Shown here one piece after another: positions 8,201 through 15,552 of a stretch of 64,000 bases of DNA. The position numbers and the translations under genes are program-made. Source of the stretch: JAFGDI01 sp963667715 (lineage in GTDB: Bacteria; Planctomycetota; Phycisphaerae; Sedimentisphaerales; SM23-30); NCBI GenBank assembly GCA_963667715.1, contig OY763926.1, forward strand, positions 3,782,001-3,846,000, given 5' to 3'. The notes under the pieces were generated by a model. That model made no database searches, was not told where the DNA came from, and worked only from the letters and a program-made list of their open reading frames with translations. Every line of letters begins with the position of its first letter. Position 1 is the first letter of the stretch.

Positions 8201-10677
8201 AGATAATATCTGAATATATTCAGATTGGTCTCTATTGTTGGATCTTCTGCTACCGTACCATAGTACTGCGGCGAATTCTCGTCCAGCAGATATATCGGAT
8301 CACGAGTCACAGAACCCTGATCATCATAAGCCTTCACATACCACCGTATCATATTACCGGCATTATAAGCAGACGCCGGTATTATCGCTGAATATACTCC
8401 ATCACCAGCGACCTCGTCACCATCGATACCACTATCGTTCATACCAACAGTAACTTCATTAGAAAAACCGATACGATAAACCATATCAACTGTACCAAGC
8501 TCCTGCTTGGTCTTGCTTACTTCCGCTGTTATCACCAGATCTTCTGTCGCCAGCGGTGCATCCGGGTTACGGGTAACATCACGCACGATCGGACCCAGAT
8601 CCATCAAACCAGCTCCATTCTGCCCGCCCGGCGTAGCAGTTGGGAAATATGCCGGCACCATAGATGTTACCGAGATCGCATGATCCTGCTTCGTTGTCAA
8701 AACCGGCATGATCAGAAAATCTGAACTCGTTGTATTCTCATTCAGGCCATGGATCGCCAACACATTTTGACCAATACGAAGGTTAGCTATCGCTTCCGGA
8801 CCTAGAATAAAGTCTTCATAGATAACAGCATTATTATCATCATTCTTAATCGACGCCGAAGCTTCCCAGTCTAGAGTCTCCGGCTTATGTGATGATGCTA
8901 CCTCTACGCCGTTAATATAAGCTACAAAACCGTCATCATACTTCATCGACAGTATAAGCTCACTTAGCCCCGTAAGGTCGTAAACATTAAACGGTATTCT
9001 TATATACACCGTACTGTTATTGCCATACATACTTATTACATTGGTACCGGTCAAACTGGTATAGTCATAATACTGACCCGGCTTATTTTCATAAGCTACT
9101 CCGGTTGTACCATTTAGCCAGCCAGTTGGAACATAGTCAGGACTCAGCCAGCTATCGCCCAGAATACCATCACTTGGTACCAGTGCCTGTACCGCATCAC
9201 CCTCTGACACCAGCTCATATTCTTCAGAAGGCTGAACATCAGGGCTCGCCAATCCATATGACAACAGACCATACTGTGCCGGATATCTATACTCATGTGC
9301 CACTGTCTTACCGTCTGGCTCTACCAATGCCAGATATTCCGGATTACTTGAAATCGAAAAATTAGTATGAAGCTGCTCACCAACAACATCACGATCTTTA
9401 CCAGAAGCAAAGATTATACAAAATTCTTCCGGTGCCAGTTTCAGCTCCGGGATCATCCACTGTTTCAGATCATCTTCATCATTAGTCAGGTACCAGCCCG
9501 CCAGATCAACTTCCTCATCCGTCGGATTACACAGCTCGATCCAGTCTGACGAGTCATTATCTTCGTCCAGCAGCTCATTCTCGCCCGCCGGATACTTGGC
9601 AGTATTCACCGCCATGAACTCACTTATTACCGCTTTCGGACCATGCTTCTGCCAATTCTCTGCCATAACCGCAAAGTCACCAATACCATTAGTATCTGAA
9701 TCACCATCCAGATCTGGTACATCTACCCCGCTGCTCAGCCATTTATTAGCTATTATCGTCAGATCCTGCATATCAACAACACAGTCATCTGTCACATCAC
9801 CGGTCGGACACAGCGAATCTGATAATATGATCGTTAACGTATCACTTACCACATCACTGGCAGTCTCAGCTGTAAGCGACAGAATATAACGACCCGCCGC
9901 CGGAAGATCGACTATTGCATTCAATGCATGAGCATCAGGTAGAAAACTCACATCTTCAGCTGCTACTCCCGATGGCCCACCTTCAACACCCCAGGTCAGA
10001 GTCACATCATCTAGTGTTGTATCTCCATACAAGAACAGATCCGGTTCCAGTGCCATCCTGTGCGATGGCAATACCAGCACTCGCCCTTCACCAGCGTCAA
10101 CCGTAGGTGGCCAATCGCCGCTCTCTGTTCCAAGCAATTCTATCTCACCTACCTGCACACAACCACCGCCGCTGTTACGCACATCCGGAAACAGAAGCTT
10201 ATAATGCGCATACGGCGTACCATTATTGATCTCGATCGGTGATATCTTAGTATACCTTGCCAACGGCTCAACCTGGGCCAACTCTGTTATCGCACCACTG
10301 TCGATCAGCGTATATGGCCCCGATATACTACTATTTGAACCATATAGCTCAAACGATATCGGGTCACGATCAGACCAGTCATTCGCGGTCGTTATCGTCA
10401 ATGCAACGACAACCAGCTCTGGCTGGCTCGGTGTTACACTAAGCCCCTCCGACTCGCCATCTACCAGATAACGCAGATACTTCTCTCCCGAGTTGTCATC
10501 TATCGCATTATCTGGCCCTTCATCATCCGGCGAACCGCCTGACGGCACAGATACGATTATATTGCCCGGCGCGGTTATATCCACCAACTCAGCCGCCACT
10601 CGCTGCTGAATTGACAATATCCCTGTCGAACATAGTAATGTTAATAATGATACGGGTGCTAATTTTCTTAACAGCAT
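5230..10677 (-). CDS. Giant secreted CotH-kinase / lamin-tail-domain protein with dockerin-like module
   Basis: A secreted multidomain protein of about 1,815 aa. A signal peptide (LLRKLAPVSLLTLLCSTGI) is followed by a discoidin/F5-8C-like domain (about 30-185), an Ig/PKD-like segment (190-282), a planctomycete dockerin-like EF-hand pair (CPTGDVTDDCVVDMQDL and DLDGDSDTNGIGDFAVM, about 290-345) and a first lamin-tail domain (about 352-450). A CotH region follows (about 850-1190) with GRRGGNTTSGRKFKF, HENDHTHKNYFLYQD and FIPWDKDLTFG. Four more lamin-tail domains follow near 1200, 1320, 1500 and 1640, each with the 'E(Y/W)IEL.N' and 'GW.L' signatures. CotH proteins are atypical kinases that phosphorylate secreted proteins. 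ATG at 10677 is chosen because GGGGG lies 6 nt upstream; TTG at 10689 is possible. It is probably exported and attached at the cell surface. Confidence 0.85.
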   Translation of the reverse strand: MLLRKLAPVSLLTLLCSTGILSIQQRVAAELVDITAPGNIIVSVPSGGSPDDEGPDNAIDDNSGEKYLRYLVDGESEGLSVTPSQPELVVVALTITTANDWSDRDPISFELYGSNSSISGPYTLIDSGAITELAQVEPLARYTKISPIEINNGTPYAHYKLLFPDVRNSGGGCVQVGEIELLGTESGDWPPTVDAGEGRVLVLPSHRMALEPDLFLYGDTTLDDVTLTWGVEGGPSGVAAEDVSFLPDAHALNAIVDLPAAGRYILSLTAETASDVVSDTLTIILSDSLCPTGDVTDDCVVDMQDLTIIANKWLSSGVDVPDLDGDSDTNGIGDFAVMAENWQKHGPKAVISEFMAVNTAKYPAGENELLDEDNDSSDWIELCNPTDEEVDLAGWYLTNDEDDLKQWMIPELKLAPEEFCIIFASGKDRDVVGEQLHTNFSISSNPEYLALVEPDGKTVAHEYRYPAQYGLLSYGLASPDVQPSEEYELVSEGDAVQALVPSDGILGDSWLSPDYVPTGWLNGTTGVAYENKPGQYYDYTSLTGTNVISMYGNNSTVYIRIPFNVYDLTGLSELILSMKYDDGFVAYINGVEVASSHKPETLDWEASASIKNDDNNAVIYEDFILGPEAIANLRIGQNVLAIHGLNENTTSSDFLIMPVLTTKQDHAISVTSMVPAYFPTATPGGQNGAGLMDLGPIVRDVTRNPDAPLATEDLVITAEVSKTKQELGTVDMVYRIGFSNEVTVGMNDSGIDGDEVAGDGVYSAIIPASAYNAGNMIRWYVKAYDDQGSVTRDPIYLLDENSPQYYGTVAEDPTIETNLNIFRYYLQDLTAANLDSGTRCCVYYKGEFYDNVFVGRRGGNTTSGRKFKFNDGEHFRFDDDYERVDEINLNERGNDPTYLRPMLAFPTYEGAGVACSKVELWHVIRNNSYLDVRLFVEQPDRHLLRRVGLDDEGSFYKVYSDLSYGYPDEKGDEQVERKITRLDEDNSDLYALRAGISPSNPDKNTYLFDNVNIPAVISYLAVCTLVHENDHTHKNYFLYQDTNNTGEWMFIPWDKDLTFGLNNGIGGIIADEDWPTDLQHSPSHPFYGSERHQKIDDQWNRLFDAIYADPTSREMYVRRLRTLMDTYLQAPGTPVEECYYENRIAELRDLVSLDLTSNYVITYTLLIGRDYLPVRREHLYVNHLHGSNWPDDPAGIPDAQPETFSLQFGAIEFCPSSWNQDEEYIELVNPNNFAADISGWKLSGGVKHKFPGGTVIPANSSMYLTPNALAFRSRAVSPTGGEHRFVQGNYKGHLSSWGEELVITDANDNVVVSTTYAGAPSDQQKYLRITELMYNAEAPTDPELSDSDYEYVELLNTGTETLSLDGVEFVDGISYVFPSDTVLGGGEYLLLVKNFEAFVSRYDVPGDVRILSGYEGNLSNGGEKLELADETHSSILEFEYKDGWYEITDGLGYSLVFSGDLAGDPSIWDEKESWRASTFVNGSPGTIEQGLSADSIVFNELLAHSHALSPDWIELYNTTGNDINIGGWFLSDDDSDLDSIRKYEIPANTIIAANGYVVFSQDTSFGSGFGLSEAGETVYLYSGENGEVTGYYQCQQKFDASDTGITFGRYEKPSLKDGYDFVRMSTSTPMAANSGPDIANVIITELMYDPAEGTDAEYVELYNRSGSPVPLMSEAGTESADGTVTLEMLPWRVEGTGYEFDNDVVLAPYEFIILAKDPDTFNTVYGDIVASGTRVFGPYDGKLSNGGEDIEIQMPGDEEYGDDRIYIPIEKVDYSDSQPWPEDLEDLGYSLGRIDFGLFSDDPENWQGQSPTPGN

Positions 10678-10747
10678 CAAGACCCCCAATGCTCTGCGGA
10701 GTTACTCTCCAAATACATATTAATTTTCCAAGACAATAAAATTACTC

Positions 10748-10920
10748 AAACTGACCGAATGCTTCAGTTTGTATATTGTAATCCACTATCAACAAAGGAC
10801 TTGATAATTGGTAATTAGTTGTTAGTTTTTGTAGTCATTCTATTCAACTAATTGCTAATTTCTATCCCGATACACATCGGGACTAAATCCTTTCAAACTG
10901 ACTATCTGTCAGTTTGAATT
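10748..10920 (-). repeat. Dispersed repeat family A, complete copy; stretch 10690-11374
   Basis: It starts with CAAACTGACCGAATGCTTCA GTTTG, continues with 'tgtaatccactatcaacaaa', 'tggtaattagttgttag', the TCCCGAT palindrome, and ends with CAAACTGACTATCTGTCA GTTTG. The reverse complement is at 39004-39168. It lies just upstream of the CotH gene start. The remainder of the stretch (10921-11374) is AT-rich and I see no gene in it. Confidence 0.85.
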
Positions 10921-11374
10921 ATGCTCTTCCTTTGCACTTCTGCACTTACATACTTGTGCACTTATTAATCTTATCAGCATAATATAAAGCTTACTTTTGA
11001 ATAAAAATCGTTTTTGAGGATAGCGTAGGTATTATTTGATTAATCTCTTCTCTCTGACTATGAAGCTAGAACACTTTTCTCCTCTTTAATACAATCCTAA
11101 CAAATACACAGACTATCTAGCAAGACAATTCCGCCTTGTTATGGATTTTCATCTATATATTATATTACAGCTAGTACCTAAAAGTGCCCAAAAAGCCTGT
11201 TTTGTGCCACAATTGATACAATATGTAAACAATACACCTATTATTCTTTACACAGATCAATTATAAATAACACGAACAGAAAAAATCCCGAAAAATCAAA
11301 ACACTCAATACTCAGCACTCACTAGACAATTGTAACCACAAACACAGACAGGTTACATTTGTACTACTTACCAC

Positions 11375-12277
11375 TCACTCAAATACCTGAACCTGGTTCT
11401 TGCCGTTCTCCTTAGCCCTATACATAGCCTTATCTGCATTACCCATCAGGTCAGCTGCCGACAAACTGGAATTATGCTCGGCAACTCCAAGACTCGCCGT
11501 TACCTGCCTGCCCAGACCCGGAATATCAAGGTCCGATATATATTCACAAATTCGCATCGCCGTACGACGACCCTTATCCAGCGAACTGCCCGGCAAAACA
11601 ATAACAAACTCTTCTCCGCCCCATCTACCTACAGAATCAGGCAACCGAAGGTTAAAGTTCATGATACCGCCCACCTCACGTATCACCGCATCGCCCATCT
11701 CGTGACCAAAGTTATCGTTAATCTTCTTAAAATCGTCCAGATCCAGCATTATAACCGACAATGGCTGATCATATCTCAGCGATCGCTCGATCTCATTCTC
11801 CAATATACCATCTATCGCCTGACGATTATTAACACCACTCAAATGGTCAACCCGAGATGTCACCAGCATCTCACGGATCGTCTGCTCAAAGGTAGTCAGT
11901 ACCGAGATATCGTGCATGATACCTATGGCCCCAATAATCTTATCATTATCACGAATTGGCGAAATATATACCTCTACCGGAATCCGCTGCCCGTTCTTAC
12001 GAACGATAAAGCCCTTCCATGTCACCGGAATACCATTTTTCAAAACTGACTTTATACCATAATTTTTATTGGGATTATCGTCCTCAGGCTCTGCCAGAAA
12101 CTGGGCCTTATTATATGGCTGACCAATTATCTCCTCGGCCTTATAACCGGTAAATCGCTCGCCCGCACTACTCCAGTAACAGATTATATTATCCTCAGTT
12201 ACGATCGACATCGGAACGTTCATAGAATGAACTATCGCTTTATAATCTATCAGACATTTATCCAGTATCTCTAACAT
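11375..12277 (-). CDS. PAS-GGDEF diguanylate cyclase
   Basis: A soluble 300-aa protein that should make cyclic di-GMP from two GTP. An N-terminal PAS domain (about 12-128) contains WSSAGERFTGYKAEEIIGQ and a PAC-like MHDIS end. A GGDEF domain (about 138-300) contains DHLSGVNNR, DLDDFKKIND and the active-site motif GGEEF at 220-224. RLPD at 211-214, five residues before GGEEF, is an intact RxxD inhibitory site, so product feedback is expected. The start ATG has AGGTG about 5 nt upstream. No receiver or membrane segment is present, so the signal is probably cytoplasmic and sensed by the PAS domain. No flanking partner gene indicates the output. Confidence 0.92.
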   Translation of the reverse strand: MLEILDKCLIDYKAIVHSMNVPMSIVTEDNIICYWSSAGERFTGYKAEEIIGQPYNKAQFLAEPEDDNPNKNYGIKSVLKNGIPVTWKGFIVRKNGQRIPVEVYISPIRDNDKIIGAIGIMHDISVLTTFEQTIREMLVTSRVDHLSGVNNRQAIDGILENEIERSLRYDQPLSVIMLDLDDFKKINDNFGHEMGDAVIREVGGIMNFNLRLPDSVGRWGGEEFVIVLPGSSLDKGRRTAMRICEYISDLDIPGLGRQVTASLGVAEHNSSLSAADLMGNADKAMYRAKENGKNQVQVFE

Positions 12278-12354
12278 TTCACCTGACTCTGCTTATTGCA
12301 CTTATGTTACAATTATATAACTGTCCACACCTATACAAAATGAATTTTGTAAAC

Positions 12355-12440
12355 TAGTCTGACCGCAAAACGGGCTATCCGCCCCTTACTACCTTACTGC
12401 CTTTCAACCTTACGTCCTGTTACCGTAAACGGTTCCTTTT
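12355..12440 (-). repeat. Dispersed repeat family D; stretch 12278-12634
   Basis: Read on the minus strand it contains aaggttgaaaggcagtaagg, then 'gtaaggggcggatag' and 'cccgttttgcgg'. The same phrases occur on the plus strand at 61900-62015 between gspE and gspF, about 80% alike by eye. No gene is visible in the rest of the stretch, which holds the promoter region of the next gene. Confidence 0.7.
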
Positions 12441-12634
12441 TTATCGGACCTATAGCCTAAACATATAATATCACCTATAATAATTAGCCATACTCCATCT
12501 TTCGGCTCGATTATGGTCAGATGTTAGTATACGACTTCACTTTCACTATTTTTAATGCTATAAATGGACATATTGAAACATATTACCGAAATATAATATG
12601 CACCAATAATAACTAACATTTGGGAATTATATAT

Positions 12635-14473
12635 ATGCAAGAGTACACGATCAAATTCTTACCCGACGGCATAAGCGTTAACATTATCGAAGGACTTACA
12701 CTACTCGATGCTGCCAGAGAAGCAAATATCGACCTAAACGCTTCCTGTGGCGGCAGTGGTAACTGCGATAAATGCCTCGTCATTCCCGCCGGCAGTAATG
12801 TACCTGTCAGGGCCTGCCAATTCTACCCTGACCATAGCATGACCGTCAATATACCAGATACATCAAGACGTAACAGGATCATGAAAGTCCTTGATCATGG
12901 GCTAAATATCAATACCGAAATCCAGTTATCACCCGAACTCAGAACCGTTAAGATAAAACTGGTCGCACCGGATATGCACGACCTCAGCAGCGACACTAAA
13001 AGACTTATACATACCGTCGCACATGCCCTTGAGCTCGAACATGCTCAAGTTTCGGTTTCCTATAGCCTCATAAAAGCTTTACCCGATATACTGCGTCTTT
13101 ACATTTACGACAATCAGGATACCTTTAACGCATACGCGGTTATCGATAGCAATAATAAGATTATCGGACTTAGACCTCTTTCAGGTTCAGGTGCCAAACA
13201 AAAGCTCTACGGCATAGCAATTGACCTCGGCACCACAACTATCGCCGCCGCTCTGGTAGATCTCACAACTGGCGATATTCTCGATAGGTCATCGGCCTCT
13301 AATCCGCAAATCGCTCATGGTGACGATGTTATCAGCAGAATAAATTACACCAGCGAATATGAAAACGGCCTGAAAACTCTACATGACCTCATTATTAAGG
13401 CTATCAATAAACTTACCGGCACACTCGCTCGCAATAACCTCATCGACCTCATGGACATTTTCGAGATCGTAGTTGTTGGCAATGCGACCATGCAGCATAT
13501 TCTTGCAAATGTACCGGTAACCCAGATCGGCCAGGCTCCATATGTTTCGGCTTTCTGCCAGATGCTCACCCTGCCTGCTGACACTACTAACCTTATCATA
13601 AATCCTAACGGCCAGATGATCGTTGCCCCCGGCGTTGCCGGCCATGTTGGTGGCGATACCCTCGCTGTTGCTCTCGCCTCTGAAATGGAATATAACTCTG
13701 GCGTTACACTCGCCGTAGATATCGGCACCAACGGCGAAATAGTGCTCGCACATGATGGAAACCTCTCTTGCTGTAGTACCGCAGCTGGCCCTGCTTTCGA
13801 AGGTGCAAAGATCCATCATGGCACACGGGCTACCAGCGGTGCCATCGAAAAGTTCACTTTCTCTGATGATAAAGGATTTACCACACACACTATCGGCGAC
13901 GTGCTGCCCACCGGCATCTGCGGCAGCGGACTCATCGACATACTCGCCTGCCTGCTCGACTATGGAATTATCGACGAAACCGGACGTATGCTCACCGCCG
14001 ACGAACTACCCGAAAACACGCCTGCACAGTTTATCCAGAGGTTATCCACATATAACGATCAGCCGGCATTCATTATCACCCCTGATATCGATAGCGGACG
14101 TGGCGAGCCTATTCTGTTAACCCAGAAAGATGTACGCGAAACTCAGCTCGGAAAAGCTGCTATAGCCGCCGGCATAGAGATTCTGCTCAACCAGGCAAAC
14201 CTCGAACTCGACAGTATCGACCGCGTATACATGGCCGGTGCTTTCGGAAACTACCTCCACCCTCAAAGTGCAAAACGCGTTGGACTGTTCCCACCTGTCG
14301 ATATGGAAAAAATAATCTCAATTGGTAACGCGGCCGGTACCGGTGCCATCGCAATGCTAGTTAATAAATCACAGAGATCACACTGCCAAACACTAGCAAA
14401 CATAATTACCTACACCGAACTAGCCGCCCACTCAGAATTCCAAATGATCTTCGCCGACAAAATGTTCTTCTAA
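12635..14473 (+). CDS. Ferredoxin-ASKHA activator (RACo-type, DUF4445)
   Basis: The family uses ATP to help reduce the cobalt of inactivated corrinoid proteins in methyl-transfer systems. The N-terminal 2Fe-2S ferredoxin domain (about 1-90) has the Cys pattern C-x4-C-x2-C (SCGGSGNCDKC) and a fourth Cys in PVRACQF. After a linker, an actin-like ATPase region begins with YGIAIDLGTTTIAAALVDL, followed by VVVGNATMQHIL, DIGTNGEIVL, and VYMAGAFGNYLHP near the C-terminus. ATG at 12635 follows TGGGAA; an upstream TTG at 12620 is possible. Length (612 aa) fits the family. No corrinoid protein or methyltransferase gene is in the window, so the partner must be elsewhere. Confidence 0.87.
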   Translation: MQEYTIKFLPDGISVNIIEGLTLLDAAREANIDLNASCGGSGNCDKCLVIPAGSNVPVRACQFYPDHSMTVNIPDTSRRNRIMKVLDHGLNINTEIQLSPELRTVKIKLVAPDMHDLSSDTKRLIHTVAHALELEHAQVSVSYSLIKALPDILRLYIYDNQDTFNAYAVIDSNNKIIGLRPLSGSGAKQKLYGIAIDLGTTTIAAALVDLTTGDILDRSSASNPQIAHGDDVISRINYTSEYENGLKTLHDLIIKAINKLTGTLARNNLIDLMDIFEIVVVGNATMQHILANVPVTQIGQAPYVSAFCQMLTLPADTTNLIINPNGQMIVAPGVAGHVGGDTLAVALASEMEYNSGVTLAVDIGTNGEIVLAHDGNLSCCSTAAGPAFEGAKIHHGTRATSGAIEKFTFSDDKGFTTHTIGDVLPTGICGSGLIDILACLLDYGIIDETGRMLTADELPENTPAQFIQRLSTYNDQPAFIITPDIDSGRGEPILLTQKDVRETQLGKAAIAAGIEILLNQANLELDSIDRVYMAGAFGNYLHPQSAKRVGLFPPVDMEKIISIGNAAGTGAIAMLVNKSQRSHCQTLANIITYTELAAHSEFQMIFADKMFF

Positions 14474-14489
14474 AACCTTTTAGCCATCA

Positions 14490-14870
14490 CAAGTCCCGAT
14501 CTCACGTAGAGACGCAAGATCTTGCGTCTCCTCTAATCCCAGCCCCCCCTGGTCCCTTCCAACCAAATCTCCGCGCAAGAGTTCCGGCCTTTCCCGATGT
14601 ACATCGGGATTCTTTAGTCTTCTTCCTTATTCTCCAACCAAATTATAAACTCCCTAACACCCTGCCCCGCCAACCAAATCTTCTCTTCATTTTCTTATCC
14701 TAAAAATCCTCGCATCCTAGCAATAAATTCTCCCTCTTATCCTCTTCAATCGATCCTACCATCCCCTAATCTCTGCAAAAAAATATTCTTAATGTCATCA
14801 TCTCATTCATATCTTTGCGTCTCTGCGCCCTTGCGTTAACTCTTTCTCTATCCTTCTCCCCCTTTCACTG
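14490..14870 (-). repeat. Repeat-phrase mosaic, family B
   Basis: An intergenic mosaic between two convergent genes. It contains the palindrome with arm GAGACGCAAGA (about 14509-14530), the TCCCGATGTACATCGGGA palindrome, 'cttcattttcttatcctaaa', 'cctcgcatcctagcaa' and 'ctttgcgtctctgcg'. The same phrases recur at 22720, 25640, 29800, and inverted at 36400, 37585, 43806 and 46430. It holds no gene. Confidence 0.75.
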
Positions 14871-14890
14871 AATCAGTAAACAAAAAAAGT

Positions 14891-15463
14891 TTATTCCAAC
14901 CACCACCACGCCAACTGTGCCAGATCATCCATATCAACCACACCATCAGCCGGCATATATATATCACATCGTTCATCCCAGCCGACACCACCAGCCACCG
15001 TCTGCCACGCAGCCGCCATCGCCGCCAGATCTTCCAGCTGAACAAAACAATCGCCGGTAATATCACCAGGATTCATACACGGCACATAAACACTCAACTC
15101 CCCACTTACATAAAGCTCAGATATATCCCACAACAGATCACCTGTAAGCACCGGCAGATTCACCTCCTGAAACTCACCTGATAGTCTCTCAACATCGAAG
15201 TCAAGTATATCAAACACATCACCCTCAACCGGCGAATAACCAGCCAGCGAAACATTCAAAACCCCTCCCAGCGTCAGATCGCCCATAACCTCCAGCCGGT
15301 TATACCCACCTTCAACCGTCGGCCCGCTTATCGCAATATCAAGGTGCGAAGTAGCCGCCAGCGTCATATTCCCCTCAAACACGATCACATCACCCCTGGC
15401 CGCCGTCACCACCCCCAACAGCCCAACCAGCCAAACCAAAATCTTATCTCTTTTTTTCTTCAT
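14891..15463 (-). CDS. Secreted beta-sheet protein with C-terminal dockerin-like module
   Basis: A 190-aa protein with a signal peptide (MKKKRDKILVWLVGLLGVVT). Its middle part (GDVFDILDFDVERLSGEFQE, then VNLPVLTGDLLW and LYVSGELSV) is the same module as the C-terminal part of the neighbouring 15553-18204 protein. The last 65 residues form two EF-hand-like loops (GDITGDCFVQLEDLAAMAAA and YMPADGVVDMDDLAQL) separated by a Trp-rich spacer, the usual planctomycete dockerin-like pattern. ATG at 15463 is chosen over an upstream GTG because it starts the signal peptide directly. It is expected to be exported and anchored or scaffolded by the dockerin-like part. Enzymatic function is not evident. Confidence 0.65.
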   Translation of the reverse strand: MKKKRDKILVWLVGLLGVVTAARGDVIVFEGNMTLAATSHLDIAISGPTVEGGYNRLEVMGDLTLGGVLNVSLAGYSPVEGDVFDILDFDVERLSGEFQEVNLPVLTGDLLWDISELYVSGELSVYVPCMNPGDITGDCFVQLEDLAAMAAAWQTVAGGVGWDERCDIYMPADGVVDMDDLAQLAWWWLE

Positions 15464-15499
15464 ATAAACTAGTCCAACAAAAACAACCACCAGCCAGCT

Positions 15500-15552
15500 A
15501 AAAATTAATCAGGCTCGCCCAAAGGGCGAAACCTGAGCTTATTTCTTTTTTC
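15500..15552 (-). repeat. Family C fragment
   Basis: On the minus strand: aagaaataagctcaggtttc, then an inverted repeat cgccctttgggcg and 'agcctgatt'. This is close to the centre of the copies at 3000-3165 and 52050-52230. It lies between the two secreted-protein genes. Confidence 0.55.

Noticed and set aside
14040..14052. TTATCCACA, the DnaA-box consensus
   Set aside because: Single copy inside the RACo-type gene and far from the skew switch; not an origin by itself.
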